43,805 nt of DNA, taken from the NCBI GenBank assembly GCA_945888575.1, contig CAMDAM010000003.1, positions 1-43,805 of the forward strand, read 5' to 3'. This stretch comes from Asaia bogorensis (GTDB lineage: Bacteria > Pseudomonadota > Alphaproteobacteria > Acetobacterales > Acetobacteraceae). This document shows positions 13,780-23,684 of the stretch, piece by piece; position 1 is the stretch's first letter, and every line of letters starts with the position of its first letter. The notes beneath the pieces were generated by a model. That model ran no database searches. It worked only from the letters and a program-made list of their open reading frames with translations, and was not told the origin of the DNA. A program made the position numbers and the translations under genes.

Positions 13780-14202
13780 CTATTCGGTCTCGTTTTCCTC
13801 CGCGCGCTCCGCCACCGGGCCGCTATCCTGGCCCTTGGCGGTGGGGTCGCGGTCGACCAGCTCGATCACGGCCATGTCGGCGGCATCGCCATAGCGGATG
13901 CCGGCCTTTAGCACGCGGCAGTAGCCGCCCGGGCGGGCCTTGTAGCGATCGGCCAGCGTGGTGAAGAGCTTCGACACCATCGCGTTGTCGCGCAGCTCGG
14001 CATAGGCCTGGCGACGGGCATGGAGGCCGCCGCGCTTGCCCAGGGTGATGAGCTTTTCCGCCACCGGCCGCAGCTCCTTGGCTTTGGGCAGGGTGGTGGT
14101 GATCTGCTCGTGCTTGATCAGCGCATTGGCCATGTTGCGGAACATGGCAAAGCGATGGGTGGAGGTGACGCCGAGCTTTCGGCCGGCAACGCCATGGCGC
14201 AT
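13780..14202 (-). CDS. rplQ: 50S ribosomal protein L17
   Basis: 140 residues. The conserved core is complete: [17 protein letters not shown], then [42 protein letters not shown], and the [26 protein letters not shown] end. A short acidic tail ([10 protein letters not shown]) follows, as in other alphaproteobacteria. L17 lies near the exit of the peptide tunnel. Last gene of the alpha operon, 25 bp behind rpoA, followed by a clear terminator. Confidence 0.97.
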   Translation of the reverse strand: MRHGVAGRKLGVTSTHRFAMFRNMANALIKHEQITTTLPKAKELRPVAEKLITLGKRGGLHARRQAYAELRDNAMVSKLFTTLADRYKARPGGYCRVLKAGIRYGDAADMAVIELVDRDPTAKGQDSGPVAERAEENETE

Positions 14203-14227
14203 GGTTGTCTTCCTAACTCAGCTTCGA

Positions 14228-15259
14228 TCAGAACGGCTCTTCAAGCCGCTTGGCGAGGTCTTCGATGTTCTCAGGCGGCCAGCCGGTGACGGTCATGCCC
14301 AGGGCGAGGCCCATGGAGGAGAGAACCTCCTTGATCTCGTTGAGCGACTTGCGGCCGAAGTTCGGCGTGCGCAGCATTTCCTGTTCGGACTTCTGCACGA
14401 GGTCGCCGATGTAGACGATATTGTCGTTCTTGAGGCAGTTGGCGCTACGCACCGACAGCTCCAGCTCATCGACCTTGCGCAGCAGGTTACGGTTGAACGG
14501 CAGGTCGTCCTGCGGCTCTTCCATGCGGGCGGCCTGCGGCTCATCGAAGTTGATGAACAGCTTCAGCTGGTCTTGCAGGATGCGCGCGGCGACGGCCACC
14601 GCATCCTCCGGCGAGACGGCGCCGTTGGTTTCCACCTGCAGCAGCAGCTTGTCGTAGTCCGTGACCTGGCCCACACGGGTGGGTTCCACGCGGTAGGAGA
14701 CGCGGCGGACCGGCGAGTAGATGGCATCGACGGGGATGAGGCCGATCGGGGCGTCCTCGGGGCGATTGGCGGACGAAGGCACGTAGCCCTTGCCCATCTG
14801 CACCGTGAACTCCATGCCGAGCTTCACGCCATCATCGAGCGTGCAGATGACGAGATCGGGGTTCATCACCTCGATGTCGTGGCCGGTCTGGATCTGGCCG
14901 GCCTTCACTTCGCCGGGGCCGGTGGCCTGCAGCACCATGCGCTTCGGGCCTTCGCCGTGCATGCGGAGCGCGAGCTGCTTGATGTTCAGCACGATGTCGG
15001 TGACGTCTTCGCGGACGCCGGCAATGCTGCTGAATTCGTGCAGCACGCCATCGATCTGCACGGCGGTGACGGCGGCACCCTGGAGGGAGGAGAGCAGCAC
15101 GCGGCGCAGCGCGTTGCCGAGCGTCATGCCGAAGCCGCGCTCTAGCGGCTCCGCCACCACGGTGGCCGTGCGGGACGGATCAGAGCCGTGCTCGACGCCG
15201 AGCTTCTCCGGCTTGATCAGCGAGTCCCAGTTCTTCTGCAAGACGACGCTAAGTCGCAT
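14228..15259 (-). CDS. rpoA: RNA polymerase alpha subunit
   Basis: 343 residues, normal length. The N-terminal assembly domain carries [24 protein letters not shown] linker follows and then the C-terminal domain with helix-hairpin-helix pattern ([20 protein letters not shown]...[13 protein letters not shown]), which contacts UP elements and activators. The start at 15259 ([11 protein letters not shown]) is set by family alignment; the frame is open further upstream into the intercistronic hairpin, which is not coding. Between rpsK and rplQ as in other alphaproteobacteria. Confidence 0.98.
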   Translation of the reverse strand: MRLSVVLQKNWDSLIKPEKLGVEHGSDPSRTATVVAEPLERGFGMTLGNALRRVLLSSLQGAAVTAVQIDGVLHEFSSIAGVREDVTDIVLNIKQLALRMHGEGPKRMVLQATGPGEVKAGQIQTGHDIEVMNPDLVICTLDDGVKLGMEFTVQMGKGYVPSSANRPEDAPIGLIPVDAIYSPVRRVSYRVEPTRVGQVTDYDKLLLQVETNGAVSPEDAVAVAARILQDQLKLFINFDEPQAARMEEPQDDLPFNRNLLRKVDELELSVRSANCLKNDNIVYIGDLVQKSEQEMLRTPNFGRKSLNEIKEVLSSMGLALGMTVTGWPPENIEDLAKRLEEPF

Positions 15260-15317
15260 GGATGAATGCCCTGTTCGGTCGGGGCCCGCCGCGGGGACGG
15301 GACCTGCCATGGGAGGG

Positions 15318-15350
15318 GCGGCCCCACCCAAGCCATCGGGGTGGGGCCGC
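15318..15350. other. Intercistronic hairpin rpsK-rpoA
   Basis: Perfect 12-bp stem GCGGCCCCACCC / GGGTGGGGCCGC with a 9-nt loop in the 116-bp gap between rpsK and rpoA. No U-tract follows in the direction of transcription, so it is more likely an mRNA processing, stability or attenuation element than a full terminator. Confidence 0.7.
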
Positions 15351-15375
15351 AAGGCTCAGGCAAGGCGCCGGGGAA

Positions 15376-15768
15376 TCAGACGCGGCGGCGCTTGCGGGGG
15401 CGGCAGCCGTTGTGCGGGATCGGGGTCATGTCGCGGATGGCGCTGATGGTGAAACCCACGGCCTGCAGGGCGCGCAGCGCGCTCTCGCGGCCGGAGCCGG
15501 GGCCGGACACCTCGATCTCCAGCGTCTCCATGCCGTGCTCGCGGGCCTTCTTGCCGGCATCCTCGGCGGCGACCTGGGCGGCGTACGGGGTGGACTTGCG
15601 GCTGCCCTTAAAGCCCTGGGCGCCCGAAGACGACCACGCTATGGCGTTGCCCTGCGCGTCGGTGATGGTGATCATCGTGTTGTTGAAGGTCGCGGCCACG
15701 TGGGCGACGCCCGACGTGATGTTCTTGCGTTCCTTCTTGCGGGTGCGGGCTTGCGCGGGCTTGGCCAT
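15376..15768 (-). CDS. rpsK: 30S ribosomal protein S11
   Basis: 130 residues. Core motifs are present: [40 protein letters not shown], and the [11 protein letters not shown]-terminus. S11 lies on the 30S platform near the mRNA exit. The N-terminus ([16 protein letters not shown]) is the usual basic tail. 111 bp behind rpsM; that gap holds another strong hairpin. Confidence 0.98.
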   Translation of the reverse strand: MAKPAQARTRKKERKNITSGVAHVAATFNNTMITITDAQGNAIAWSSSGAQGFKGSRKSTPYAAQVAAEDAGKKAREHGMETLEIEVSGPGSGRESALRALQAVGFTISAIRDMTPIPHNGCRPRKRRRV

Positions 15769-15800
15769 CCGAGGTGATCCTGTTCAAACGGTGGCGACGG

Positions 15801-15834
15801 GCGCCCCAGCGCCGATGATTTGGGCTGGGGGCGC
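15801..15834. other. Intercistronic hairpin rpsM-rpsK
   Basis: GCGCCCCAGC (15801-15810) pairs with GCTGGGGGCGC (15824-15834), a 10-bp stem with one bulged base and a 13-nt loop, in the gap between rpsM and rpsK. No U-tract follows. Confidence 0.65.
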
Positions 15835-15879
15835 ACCGCCGCTGGTAGCGTGGGCGGCGAAGGCGAAGGGGCCGAAGGG

Positions 15880-16257
15880 CTACTTCGTGACCTTCTTCTT
15901 GCCGGCGATGGCCACGGCCTTGCCCTTGCGGGTGCGGGCGTTGGTGTGGGTGCGCTGGCCGCGCACCGGCAGGCCACGACGATGGCGCAGGCCGCGGTAG
16001 CAGCCCAGGTCCATCAGGCGCTTGATGTTCATGGCCACTTCGCGGCGCAGATCGCCCTCGACGCGGTAGTCGCGGTCCACGATCTCACGGATGCGCAGCA
16101 CTTCCTCGTCGGAAAGCTGGTTCACGCGCTTGTCGTCGGCGATACCGAGCTTGGTGCAGATCTCCTGCGCCTTGGCCGGGCCGATACCGAAGATATAGCG
16201 CAGGCTGATAGTCACCCGCTTATTGGTGGGGATGTTCACGCCGGCAATACGCGCCAC
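15880..16257 (-). CDS. rpsM: 30S ribosomal protein S13
   Basis: 125 residues. [26 protein letters not shown] at the N-terminus and [13 protein letters not shown] near the C-terminus identify S13 of the 30S head. The start is GTG at 16255-16257 with AAGGAG 8 nt upstream; the frame remains open upstream but only the GTG fits the family. First gene of a separate transcript (rpsM-rpsK-rpoA-rplQ) driven by the promoter at 16444-16471. Confidence 0.97.
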   Translation of the reverse strand: MARIAGVNIPTNKRVTISLRYIFGIGPAKAQEICTKLGIADDKRVNQLSDEEVLRIREIVDRDYRVEGDLRREVAMNIKRLMDLGCYRGLRHRRGLPVRGQRTHTNARTRKGKAVAIAGKKKVTK

Positions 16258-16338
16258 GCCGTCTACTCCTTCATCATCGGGGCCAGTGCAGAGGATGCCT
16301 GTGCCCGATCCAGCCCTTAACCCTACGGCCTTTCGGCC

Positions 16339-16364
16339 AACCGGCACGAAGCCCGACGCCGGTT
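16339..16364. promoter_or_regulatory. Leader hairpin upstream of rpsM
   Basis: Within the roughly 180-nt leader between the promoter and the rpsM GTG, AACCGGC (16339-16345) pairs with GCCGGTT (16358-16364). Immediately beside it (16327-16338) is a GGCC-GAAA-GGCC stem on the transcribed strand. It could be a site for feedback by a ribosomal protein, but no known leader class is recognised. Confidence 0.45.
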
Positions 16365-16443
16365 TGAAGCCGGTGGGCCGTGGCCTGATGCCGCAAACAT
16401 CACGGATGGCGGCCGGTGTGAACCGGGGTCGCCAAGGGCGCGC

Positions 16444-16471
16444 ACTATAGCGGCGGCCCTTTGGGAGTCAA
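16444..16471 (-). promoter_or_regulatory. Promoter of the rpsM-rpsK-rpoA-rplQ operon
   Basis: On the minus strand TTGACT (16466-16471), a 16-nt spacer and TATAGT (16444-16449): both boxes match consensus at 5 of 6 positions. It lies in the 284-bp gap between adk and rpsM, the longest gap in the S10-to-rplQ run, so the alpha operon has its own start. Confidence 0.7.
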
Positions 16472-16541
16472 CGCGCTCACATCACTTCTTCGTGAGCACG
16501 CCCGAGCCCTGCGTCTTGCGGGACGCTGGGGTTGAACCTGT

Positions 16542-17210
16542 TCAGGCTTTGTTCGTCTTCACCAGCGGATCCAGCAGGGTAACAAGTTCCTGCGTGACCG
16601 CATCGGGGTCTGCCATGCCGTCGACTGCATGCAGGCGGCCGCGAGCGGCGTAGTGCGGCAGGATCGGCGCGGTCTGCTTGTGGTAGGCGGCCAGGCGGGC
16701 ACCCACCGTCTCACGGTTGTCATCCGCGCGGCGGGTGAATTCGGTGCCGCCGCAGCGATCGCACACGCCGGCGACCTTGGGGGGCTGCAACGTGTCGTTG
16801 TAGCCCTCGCCGCACTTGGCGCAGGTGAAGCGGCCGGCGATGCGTTCCACGAGGGCGCCGTCATCCACCTTCAGCTCCACCACGGCATCCAGCGGCATTG
16901 CCTGGCTGGCCAGCATGGTATCCAGCGCCTCGGCCTGCGGCACGGTGCGCGGGAAGCCATCCAGGATAAAGCCGCGCGCGCAATCCGGGCGCGCGATGCG
17001 GCCGGCGAGCATGCGGATGAGGATATCGTCGGACACCAGCTGGCCCGCGGCCATCACGGCCTTGGCCTGCAGGCCGACTTCACTGCCGGCGGCGACCTCG
17101 GCCCTCAGCATGTCCCCGGTGGAGATCTGCACGATGCCGTAGCGGTCCTGCAGGCGCTTGGCCTGGGTGCCTTTACCGGCCCCCGGGGGGCCCAGCAGGA
17201 TCAGGTTCAC
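16542..17210 (-). CDS. adk: Adenylate kinase with zinc-binding lid
   Basis: 222 residues. P-loop GPPGAGKGT at 7-15; DGFPRT is the AMP-side motif. The long LID domain has four cysteines, C130-x-x-C133 and C150-x-x-C153, arranged as a zinc site, as in many alphaproteobacterial and Gram-positive enzymes but not E. coli. It balances ATP, ADP and AMP. The start is GTG at 17208-17210, overlapping the secY stop in GTGA, so translation is coupled. adk behind secY is the normal order. Confidence 0.97.
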   Translation of the reverse strand: MNLILLGPPGAGKGTQAKRLQDRYGIVQISTGDMLRAEVAAGSEVGLQAKAVMAAGQLVSDDILIRMLAGRIARPDCARGFILDGFPRTVPQAEALDTMLASQAMPLDAVVELKVDDGALVERIAGRFTCAKCGEGYNDTLQPPKVAGVCDRCGGTEFTRRADDNRETVGARLAAYHKQTAPILPHYAARGRLHAVDGMADPDAVTQELVTLLDPLVKTNKA

Positions 17211-18553
17211 CTTCCCCTCCCTTTGACACGGGCCTTCTTGATCAGACCCTCATACTGGTGTGCCAGCAGATGCGACTGGATCTGCGTGACGGTGTCCATC
17301 GTGACGGAGACAATGATCATCACGCTGGTACCGCCGAAGTAGAAGGGCACGCCGTACTGGGCGATCAACACCTCCGGCGTGAGGCAGACGATGCAGAGAT
17401 AGATCGCGCCGAGGGTGGTGAGGCGGGTGAGGATCGTGTCGAAGTAGCTGGACGTGGCGCTACCGGGACGAATGCCGGGAATGAAGCCGCCATGCTTCTT
17501 GAGGTTGTCGGCGGTCTCTTCCGGGTTGAACACCACGGCAGTGTAGAAATAGGCGAAGAAGACGATCATCGCCGCGTAGGTGAGCATGTAGAGCGGCGTG
17601 CCGTGGGCCAGCGCCGCGCCGATGCTGGACAGCCAGCCGGGCTCGCCCGTGGCGCCGGAAAAACCGGTGATGGTGGCCGGCACCAGCAGGATGGAGCTGG
17701 CGAAAATGGGCGGGATGACGCCCGCGGTGTTGATCTTCAGCGGCATGTGCGTGCTGTCGCCGCCGAACATGCGGTTGCCGACCTGGCGCTTCGGATACTG
17801 GATGATGATGCGACGCTGCGCGCGTTCGATGAACACGATGAACATGATCACGGCCGCTGCGACGATGAAGAAGGCGATGATGAACACCGGGCTGAGCGCG
17901 CCGGTTCGGCCGAGTTCGAACAGCGAGGCCAGTGCGCTGGGCACGCTGGCCACAATGCCGACCATGATGATGAGGCTGGTGCCGTTGCCGATGCCACGCG
18001 CGGTGATCTGCTCGCCGAGCCACATCAGGAACATCGTGCCGCCAACCAGCGAGACCACGCAGGAAATACGGAAGAACAGGCCGGGATCGATCACAGCCGC
18101 GCCGAAGCTGCCGCGCATACCTTCCAGCCCCACAGCGATGCCGTAGCTCTGGATGATCGCGATCACAACGGTGAGGTAGCGGGTGTATTGGTTGATCCGC
18201 TTGCGGCCCTGCTCGCCTTCCTTCTTCAGCGTCTCCAGCGCCGGCACCGCGGCTGTCATGAGCTGGATGATGATGCTGGCGCTGATGTAGGGCATGATGT
18301 TGAGCGCAAACACGGTCATGCGCCCAAGGGCCCCGCCCGAGAACATGTCGAACATGCCCAGGATACCGCCGCCGTGCTGGGCCAGCATCTCACCCATCAC
18401 AGAGGCATCCACGCCCGGCACCGGGATGTAGGTGCCGATGCGGTAGACGATCAGCGCACCCAGGGTGAACCAGATACGCTTCTTGAGCTCAGTCGCCTTG
18501 GAAAAGCTGGCGAGGTTCAGGTTTGCCGCGAGCTGTTCGGCCGCCGACGCCAT
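17207..18553 (-). CDS. secY: Preprotein translocase channel subunit SecY
   Basis: 448 residues with ten hydrophobic segments, the protein-conducting channel of the inner membrane. Recognisable parts are [23 protein letters not shown] at helix 1, the plug region [22 protein letters not shown], and the cytoplasmic loops with [11 protein letters not shown] and [17 protein letters not shown] that bind SecA and ribosomes. The C-terminus is basic. GAGGA lies 10 nt before the ATG. Preceded by rplO across a 124-bp gap with a hairpin, followed by adk with a 4-bp overlap. Confidence 0.98.
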   Translation of the reverse strand: MASAAEQLAANLNLASFSKATELKKRIWFTLGALIVYRIGTYIPVPGVDASVMGEMLAQHGGGILGMFDMFSGGALGRMTVFALNIMPYISASIIIQLMTAAVPALETLKKEGEQGRKRINQYTRYLTVVIAIIQSYGIAVGLEGMRGSFGAAVIDPGLFFRISCVVSLVGGTMFLMWLGEQITARGIGNGTSLIIMVGIVASVPSALASLFELGRTGALSPVFIIAFFIVAAAVIMFIVFIERAQRRIIIQYPKRQVGNRMFGGDSTHMPLKINTAGVIPPIFASSILLVPATITGFSGATGEPGWLSSIGAALAHGTPLYMLTYAAMIVFFAYFYTAVVFNPEETADNLKKHGGFIPGIRPGSATSSYFDTILTRLTTLGAIYLCIVCLTPEVLIAQYGVPFYFGGTSVMIIVSVTMDTVTQIQSHLLAHQYEGLIKKARVKGRGR

Positions 18554-18576
18554 CTGTTTGCATTCCTCATCATGCC

Positions 18577-18609
18577 GACGGCGCCAGCGGGTCCTCCCGA
18601 GGCGCCGTC
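18577..18609. other. Intercistronic hairpin rplO-secY
   Basis: Perfect 9-bp stem GACGGCGCC / GGCGCCGTC with a 15-nt loop in the gap before secY. No U-tract follows. It may separate expression of the ribosomal genes from secY-adk. Confidence 0.6.
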
Positions 18610-18677
18610 GAGCACTTACATAGCGCGCGCCCCCGGGCGGAGGAAGCCCGAGGGCTCCCTCCCCGAGGGCGGGAACA

Positions 18678-19163
18678 TCAGGCTGCGTCCGCCGCCGGCT
18701 TGGTCACCGTGGTGGTGACGCTGCCGCCCGCTGCCTCGATCGCGGCAATCGCGGTCGCAGACGCACCGGAAACGGTGATGGTCACGGCCCGGCCGATCTC
18801 GCCCATGGCGAGCAGGCGAACGCCGGCCACCTTGCCGCCGCGCACGAGACCCGCGGCGATCATCGCCGCCTCGGTGATCGGCTGGCTGCCGTCGATGCGG
18901 CCCGACTCGATGGCCTTGGCCAGCGCGCCGAGATTCACCGGGGCATATTCCTTGCGGAAGATGTTGTTGAAGCCACGCTTCGGCAGGCGGCGGTAGATCG
19001 GGAGCTGACCGCCCTCGAAGCCGTTCAGCGCCACGCCTTCACGTGCCTTCTGACCCTTGACGCCCTTGCCGGAGGTCTTGCCCTTGCCGGAGCCGATCCC
19101 GCGGCCAAGACGCTTGGACTTCAGGCGCGAGCCGGGGTTGTCGCGCAGTTCATTGAGATTCAT
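18678..19163 (-). CDS. rplO: 50S ribosomal protein L15
   Basis: 161 residues. The glycine/lysine-rich N-terminus ([21 protein letters not shown]) and the [11 protein letters not shown] segment are diagnostic of L15, a late-assembling 50S protein. The C-terminal domain ends with an alanine-rich tail. Located between rpmD and secY as usual, 48 bp behind rpmD. Confidence 0.98.
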   Translation of the reverse strand: MNLNELRDNPGSRLKSKRLGRGIGSGKGKTSGKGVKGQKAREGVALNGFEGGQLPIYRRLPKRGFNNIFRKEYAPVNLGALAKAIESGRIDGSQPITEAAMIAAGLVRGGKVAGVRLLAMGEIGRAVTITVSGASATAIAAIEAAGGSVTTTVTKPAADAA

Positions 19164-19211
19164 CGCACTCTCCTATGGGCTCTTGCGAGCCCGGTCCGAA
19201 CCCTTGCGGGT

Positions 19212-19403
19212 TCAGGACTCGTCGACCTTCACCAGGTGGGCGACCTTGCGGATCATGCCGCGCACGGACGGAGTATCCTCCAGCTCGCGCGAACGGCGGA
19301 TCTTGTTCAGGCCCAGGCCGATCAGAGTCTCCTTCTGGCCCGGCTTGCGGCCAGCCACGGAGGCAATCTGAGTGACCTTCACGGTCTTCTTGGGATCAGG
19401 CAT
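19212..19403 (-). CDS. rpmD: 50S ribosomal protein L30
   Basis: 63 residues: [24 protein letters not shown], then [19 protein letters not shown], the standard small bacterial L30. ATG at 19401-19403 lies inside the end of rpsE, an 8-bp overlap. The frame is open further upstream, but that part is a shadow of rpsE. Confidence 0.96.
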   Translation of the reverse strand: MPDPKKTVKVTQIASVAGRKPGQKETLIGLGLNKIRRSRELEDTPSVRGMIRKVAHLVKVDES

Positions 19404-19998
19404 CAGCCGCGCCCTCCTGGGCCGGATTGTCGCGCTTGCCAAGCAGGTCGGAGACCTTCTTGCCGCGGCGCTGGGCCACCGAACGCGGGCTGGCACAACG
19501 CTGCAGGGCTGCAAACGTGGCCTTGACCATGTTGTGCGGGTTGCGGCTGCCGAGGCTCTTGGCCACGACGTCGCCGATGCCCAGCGTTTCGAACACGGCG
19601 CGCATCGGGCCGCCGGCGATGATGCCGGTGCCAGCCGTGGCGCTGCGCAGCACAACGGAGCCAGCGCCGAAGCTGCCGGTAACGTCGTGATGCAGCGTGC
19701 GGCCTTCCTTCATCGGGACGCGGATCAAGCCCTTCTTGGCCCGCTCCGTCGCCTTGCGGATGGCCTCAGGCACTTCGCGTGCCTTACCGGCGCCGTAGCC
19801 GACGCGGCCCTTCTGATCACCCACCACCACCAGCGCGGCGAAGGCGAAACGACGGCCACCCTTCACCACCTTGGCGACACGGTTGATGGTGACCAGCTTG
19901 TCGATCAGATCGTCGCCGCCCTCGCCGCCGCGGTCGTTGTTGCGATCGCGATCGCGACCGCCACGGCCACCGCCGCCTTCCCTCGGTTCACGTGCCAT
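19396..19998 (-). CDS. rpsE: 30S ribosomal protein S5
   Basis: 200 residues. The S5 core ([54 protein letters not shown]) is complete. Ahead of it is a roughly 28-residue Gly/Arg/Asp-rich, probably disordered extension ([18 protein letters not shown]). S5 helps decoding accuracy and mRNA unwinding at the 30S entry. 12 bp behind rplR and overlapping rpmD. Confidence 0.98.
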   Translation of the reverse strand: MAREPREGGGGRGGRDRDRNNDRGGEGGDDLIDKLVTINRVAKVVKGGRRFAFAALVVVGDQKGRVGYGAGKAREVPEAIRKATERAKKGLIRVPMKEGRTLHHDVTGSFGAGSVVLRSATAGTGIIAGGPMRAVFETLGIGDVVAKSLGSRNPHNMVKATFAALQRCASPRSVAQRRGKKVSDLLGKRDNPAQEGAADA

Positions 19999-20010
19999 TG
20001 CTTCGATTCC

Positions 20011-20376
20011 CTAGAAGGACAGTCCGCCCTCACGGGCGGCTTCGGCCAGCGCCTTGACGCGGCCGTGGTAGAGGTAGGAGCCGCGGTCGAAGACCACGGC
20101 GGTGACACCGGCTGCGAGCGCACGCTCGGCCACCAGCTTGCCAACGGCCGTTGCCGCGTCCTTGTCGGCACCCGTCTTGAGCTGGGCGCGGAGCGCGGTA
20201 TCGAGCGTGGAAGCGGCGGCCACGGTACGGCCCTGCGCGTCGTCGATAACCTGGGCGTAGATGTTCTTGCCCGAGCGGAACACCGACAGGCGCGGCCGCC
20301 CGATGGCCTTGAGGCGCAGCTGAAAGCGAAGGCGCGTGCGCCGGCGCTGCTGCAGGTCCTTGTTGTCGGCGCTCAC
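20011..20376 (-). CDS. rplR: 50S ribosomal protein L18
   Basis: 121 residues. [36 protein letters not shown] and the C-terminal [24 protein letters not shown] identify L18, which binds 5S rRNA. The start is GTG at 20374-20376 within the rplF stop (GTGA overlap). Confidence 0.97.
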   Translation of the reverse strand: MSADNKDLQQRRRTRLRFQLRLKAIGRPRLSVFRSGKNIYAQVIDDAQGRTVAAASTLDTALRAQLKTGADKDAATAVGKLVAERALAAGVTAVVFDRGSYLYHGRVKALAEAAREGGLSF

Positions 20377-20906
20377 TTCTTCTTCCCTTCCTTGCGCAGG
20401 ATCTGCTCGCCCTCAAACTTCACACCCTTGCCCTTGTAGGGTTCGGGCGGACGCCAGGCGCGGATCTCGGCGCAGACCTGACCGACGAGGCGCTTGTCGG
20501 TGCCGGCAATCTTGATCGCCGTCGGACGCTCGCAGGTAACGGTGATGCCCGGAGGAATGGCATACACGACGTCATGCGAGAAACCGAGGTTGATCACCAG
20601 GTTGGAGCCCTGGACCGCGGCCCGATAGCCGGTGCCGGTGATCTCCATGGACTTGGAATAGCCCTCGGAGACGCCCTTCACCATGTTGGCCACATTGGCG
20701 CGGGTGGTTCCCCACATCATGCGTGCCGGCGCAGAGTTGCCGCGCGGCGCGATGGCAATCTTGTTGCCTTCCACCGTCGCGTCGACGTTGTCGGTGAGCT
20801 CCAGCTTGAGCTCCCCGAGCTTGCCCTTGGCCGAGAGCACGCGGCCCGCGAGGACCACCTGCACGCCGGCGGGGATCTCGACGGGGTACTTGCCTACCCG
20901 TGACAT
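20373..20906 (-). CDS. rplF: 50S ribosomal protein L6
   Basis: 177 residues, normal. [17 protein letters not shown] at the start and the [18 protein letters not shown] motif near the end are typical of L6, located near the factor-binding site. Start at 20906 is set by the family; the frame upstream overlaps rpsH and is a shadow. 10 bp behind rpsH, 4-bp overlap with rplR. Confidence 0.98.
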   Translation of the reverse strand: MSRVGKYPVEIPAGVQVVLAGRVLSAKGKLGELKLELTDNVDATVEGNKIAIAPRGNSAPARMMWGTTRANVANMVKGVSEGYSKSMEITGTGYRAAVQGSNLVINLGFSHDVVYAIPPGITVTCERPTAIKIAGTDKRLVGQVCAEIRAWRPPEPYKGKGVKFEGEQILRKEGKKK

Positions 20907-20916
20907 GCCAGCCTCC

Positions 20917-21315
20917 TCAGAACACGCGGCAAAGGACTTCGCCGCCAACATGGGCAGCGCGGGCCTCCGCATCGGACAGCACGCCGCGAGGCGTGGACAG
21001 GATCGAGATGCCGAGACCGGCGTAGACGCGCGGCAGCTCCTCGATCTTCGAGTACACCCGGCGACCCGGCTTGGAGATGCGAGTGATCTCCTTGATGACG
21101 GGCTCGCCCTCATTGTACTTCAGCTCGATGCGCAGCTGGGCGACGCCGGGGCGAAGTTCCTCGGCAGCGAAACCGCGGATGAAGCCTTCGCGCTTCAGCG
21201 CATCCAGAACATTGGCGCGCAGCTTGGAAGCCGGCGACAGGCAGCTCGCATGGCGCGCGCGCTGCGCATTACGAATGCGGGTGAGCATGTCACCCAAGGG
21301 ATCGGACATCGACAT
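20917..21315 (-). CDS. rpsH: 30S ribosomal protein S8
   Basis: 132 residues. [18 protein letters not shown] at the N-terminus and [24 protein letters not shown] near the C-terminus are S8 signatures. S8 binds 16S rRNA early in assembly and in E. coli represses the spc operon. ATG 21315 is preferred over 21309 because TAGGAG lies 7 nt upstream. 10 bp behind rpsN. Confidence 0.97.
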   Translation of the reverse strand: MSMSDPLGDMLTRIRNAQRARHASCLSPASKLRANVLDALKREGFIRGFAAEELRPGVAQLRIELKYNEGEPVIKEITRISKPGRRVYSKIEELPRVYAGLGISILSTPRGVLSDAEARAAHVGGEVLCRVF

Positions 21316-21325
21316 GTTCCGGCTC

Positions 21326-21631
21326 CTACCAGCTGGCCTTGACCATGCCGGGGATCTGCCCGGCACTGGCGAGGTCGCGCAGCGCGATGCGGCTGAGCTT
21401 GAACTTGCGGTAGTTGGCACGCGCGCGGCCGGTGAGCTCGCAGCGCAGGCGCCAGCGCACCTTCGCCCCGTTGCGCGGCAGCTGTGCGAGCCGCAGCGTT
21501 GCCTCGAAACGGTCCTCCACGGGGAGGGTCTTGTCCATCACAACCGCCTTCAGCGTGGCGCGCTTCGCCTTGTCGCGCTCTGCCATGTAGGCGCGCTTGG
21601 CATTGCGGTTGACCTGGGATGTCTTGGCCAT
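21326..21631 (-). CDS. rpsN: 30S ribosomal protein S14 (zinc-free form)
   Basis: 101 residues, the long form without the CxxC...CxxC zinc site. [24 protein letters not shown] and [26 protein letters not shown] are characteristic. Start set by family alignment. Separated from rplE by 104 bp with a hairpin. Confidence 0.97.
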   Translation of the reverse strand: MAKTSQVNRNAKRAYMAERDKAKRATLKAVVMDKTLPVEDRFEATLRLAQLPRNGAKVRWRLRCELTGRARANYRKFKLSRIALRDLASAGQIPGMVKASW

Positions 21632-21648
21632 CCTGTCTTGTCCTCCGG

Positions 21649-21673
21649 AACCTGCCGGCCTGGGCCGGTGGTT
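21649..21673. other. Intercistronic hairpin rplE-rpsN
   Basis: Nested palindrome: AACC, then CCGGCC / GGCCGG around a 2-nt centre, then GGTT (21649-21673). It lies in the gap between rplE and rpsN. Read leftward it is followed by CCGGAGGA, close to the rpsN ribosome-binding site, so folding may affect rpsN initiation. Confidence 0.5.
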
Positions 21674-21735
21674 TTCCAAATCGTCGGCGTTGATACCAGG
21701 CGCCCGCGCCAGGTGGCGAGGGCCGCCCCCTCTCC

Positions 21736-22443
21736 TTAGCCGGAGAAGGGGATGTCGAACTTCTTCAGCAGGGCCTTCGCCTCGGCATCGGTCTTCGCGG
21801 TGGTCACGAAGACGATGTCCATGCCCCGGATCTCGTCCACCTTGTCGTAGACGATCTCGGGGAACACGATCTGCTCCTTCAGGCCCATGGCGAAGTTGCC
21901 ACGGCCGTCGAAACCCTTGGTGCCCGGGATGCCGCGGAAGTCACGCACGCGCGGGAGCGCGATAGTGACCAGGCGGTCCAGGAACTCATACATGCGGGTC
22001 TTGCGCAGCGTGACCTTGCAGCCGATCGGCAGACCCTTGCGGATCTTGAAGCCGGCGATCGCCTTCTTGGCCACGGTCTTGACCGGCTTCTGGCCGCTGA
22101 TCAGCGCCAGTTCGGAGACGGCGGCATCAAGCTTCTTCTGGTCGCCAGCGGCTTCGCCGACGCCCATGTTGATGACGATCTTCTCGAGCTTCGGCACCTG
22201 CATCGGGTTGGTGTAGCCGAACTCACCGAGCATCGCCGCGCGGATCTCGTCCACGTAGCGCTGCTGCATGCGCGGCATCTCGCCGGTTCCGGCCGTAACC
22301 TCGGCTGCAACGGCGTAGGTGACCTCGCCGCGCGCGGCGCGGGATTCGGCCTTGGTCGGGGGGGCAGCACCGCGGCCGCCGCCGGCCGACTTGCCGCCGG
22401 ATTTGGCGCCGCCCTTGGGGGCGCCCTTCTTGGTTCCGCTCAT
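21736..22443 (-). CDS. rplE: 50S ribosomal protein L5 with N-terminal extension
   Basis: 235 residues against about 180 for most bacterial L5. The core from about residue 56 ([20 protein letters not shown], then [22 protein letters not shown]) is normal and binds 5S rRNA and the tRNA elbow. Ahead of it is a Gly/Lys/Ala-rich, basic, probably disordered stretch beginning [19 protein letters not shown]. The long form is supported by a strong GAGGAGG 5 nt before ATG 22443 and by the usual 10-bp spacing to rplX. The internal ATG at 22278 has only a weak site. Confidence 0.95.
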   Translation of the reverse strand: MSGTKKGAPKGGAKSGGKSAGGGRGAAPPTKAESRAARGEVTYAVAAEVTAGTGEMPRMQQRYVDEIRAAMLGEFGYTNPMQVPKLEKIVINMGVGEAAGDQKKLDAAVSELALISGQKPVKTVAKKAIAGFKIRKGLPIGCKVTLRKTRMYEFLDRLVTIALPRVRDFRGIPGTKGFDGRGNFAMGLKEQIVFPEIVYDKVDEIRGMDIVFVTTAKTDAEAKALLKKFDIPFSG

Positions 22444-22453
22444 CGAAGCCTCC

Positions 22454-22774
22454 TCAGCTCTCGATCACGTTGCCATTGGCCTTGGCAACGCGGACCTTGC
22501 GGCCGTCGTCCAGGGTACGGAACGCGACCTTCGTCGGGGTTCCGGTCTTGGGATCGACCAGCTTCAGGTTTGACAGGTGAAGGCTCGCCTCGACGGACAC
22601 GATGCCGCCGGGGTTGCCCATGCCAGTGGGCTTGGTGTGCTTCTTGGCGACATTCACGCCCTGAACCACCGCGCGGTTGTCCGTGGGGAGCACGCGCAGG
22701 ACTTCGCCACGCTTGCCGCGCTCGGCGCCGCTGATGACCAGGACGGTATCGCCCTTCTTGATGCGGGCCGCCAT
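22454..22774 (-). CDS. rplX: 50S ribosomal protein L24
   Basis: 106 residues. [23 protein letters not shown] is the KOW motif of L24, an early assembly initiator of the 50S subunit at the tunnel exit. [31 protein letters not shown] follows as expected. One base from rplN. Confidence 0.97.
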   Translation of the reverse strand: MAARIKKGDTVLVISGAERGKRGEVLRVLPTDNRAVVQGVNVAKKHTKPTGMGNPGGIVSVEASLHLSNLKLVDPKTGTPTKVAFRTLDDGRKVRVAKANGNVIES

Positions 22775-22775
22775 G

Positions 22776-23144
22776 TTACAGCACCTCCGGAGCCAGCGAG
22801 ATGATCTTCATGAACTTGCGCGCGCGCAGTTCGCGAACAACCGGCCCGAAGATGCGGGTGCCGATCGGCTCCTGCTGCTTGTTGATCAGGACGGCCGCAT
22901 TGCGGTCGAAGCGAATGGCGCTGCCATCGGCCCGGCGCACGGGGAAGCTGGTGCGAACGATCACCGCCTGGTGCACGTCGCCCTTCTTCACCTTGCCGCG
23001 GGGGATAGCGTCCTTCACGGACACCACAATCACATCGCCCACCGAGGCGGTCTTGCGCTTGGAGCCGCCGAGCACCTTGATGCACTGCACGCGCCGGGCG
23101 CCGGAGTTGTCGGCGACTTCCAGGTTGGATTCGACGGAGATCAT
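22776..23144 (-). CDS. rplN: 50S ribosomal protein L14
   Basis: 122 residues, exact usual length. [31 protein letters not shown] and [24 protein letters not shown] are the conserved ends. L14 sits at the subunit interface and is the docking site of the silencing factor RsfS. 13 bp behind rpsQ. Confidence 0.98.
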   Translation of the reverse strand: MISVESNLEVADNSGARRVQCIKVLGGSKRKTASVGDVIVVSVKDAIPRGKVKKGDVHQAVIVRTSFPVRRADGSAIRFDRNAAVLINKQQEPIGTRIFGPVVRELRARKFMKIISLAPEVL

Positions 23145-23157
23145 CTAGCTCTCTCCC

Positions 23158-23442
23158 TCAACCCTGGACCGCTTCGGCCGCAACGGGGGCCTCGGCACCC
23201 AGCGGCTGGCCATTGCGCTCAACGACCAGCCACGTCTTGCGCTTGCTGATCGGCCGGCATTCCTCGATGCGCACCATGTCGCCGACCTTGCACAGGTTGG
23301 CCTCATCGTGTGCCGCATAGTTCTTCGACCGGCGAATGAACTTCTTGTACAGCGGGTGCATGATACGACGAGCAACAAGAACGGTAATCGTCTTGTCCAT
23401 CTTGTCGCTGGTCACCCGCCCCGTCAGGACGCGCCTTGGCAT
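23158..23442 (-). CDS. rpsQ: 30S ribosomal protein S17
   Basis: 94 residues. [23 protein letters not shown], then [21 protein letters not shown] and the [13 protein letters not shown] motif identify S17. A short Ala/Val/Glu-rich C-terminal tail extends it beyond the common 80 or so residues, frequent in alphaproteobacteria. 13 bp behind rpmC. Confidence 0.97.
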   Translation of the reverse strand: MPRRVLTGRVTSDKMDKTITVLVARRIMHPLYKKFIRRSKNYAAHDEANLCKVGDMVRIEECRPISKRKTWLVVERNGQPLGAEAPVAAEAVQG

Positions 23443-23455
23443 CGCCCCTACTCCT

Positions 23456-23683
23456 TTACGACTGCGCGGCGGGCTTGGGGGCCGCGCGCTTCTGTTCGGT
23501 CATGATCGTCTTCACCCGTGCGATATCGCGACGGACTGCCTTCACCCGGCCCACGCCTTCAGTCTGGCCTGTGGCCTTCTGGAAGCGGAGGTTGAACTGC
23601 TCCTTGCGGAGGTCCAGGAGCTGCGTCGCCAGCTGATCGCCAGACTTGGCGCGGATGTCGGCCGGCTTGGTTTGCTTGGCCAT
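23456..23683 (-). CDS. rpmC: 50S ribosomal protein L29
   Basis: 75 residues of two long helices. [35 protein letters not shown] and [17 protein letters not shown] are characteristic of L29, at the tunnel exit next to L23 where SRP and trigger factor bind. A short Pro/Ala tail ends it. One base from rplP. Confidence 0.96.
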   Translation of the reverse strand: MAKQTKPADIRAKSGDQLATQLLDLRKEQFNLRFQKATGQTEGVGRVKAVRRDIARVKTIMTEQKRAAPKPAAQS

Positions 23684-23684
23684 C

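Noticed and set aside
16348-16541. rpmJ (L36) or another small gene between adk and rpsM
   Set aside because: No frame with the L36 motif; the stretch is promoter and leader.
18610-18640. Separate secY promoter with a TATGTA -10
   Set aside because: No acceptable -35 at the right distance.
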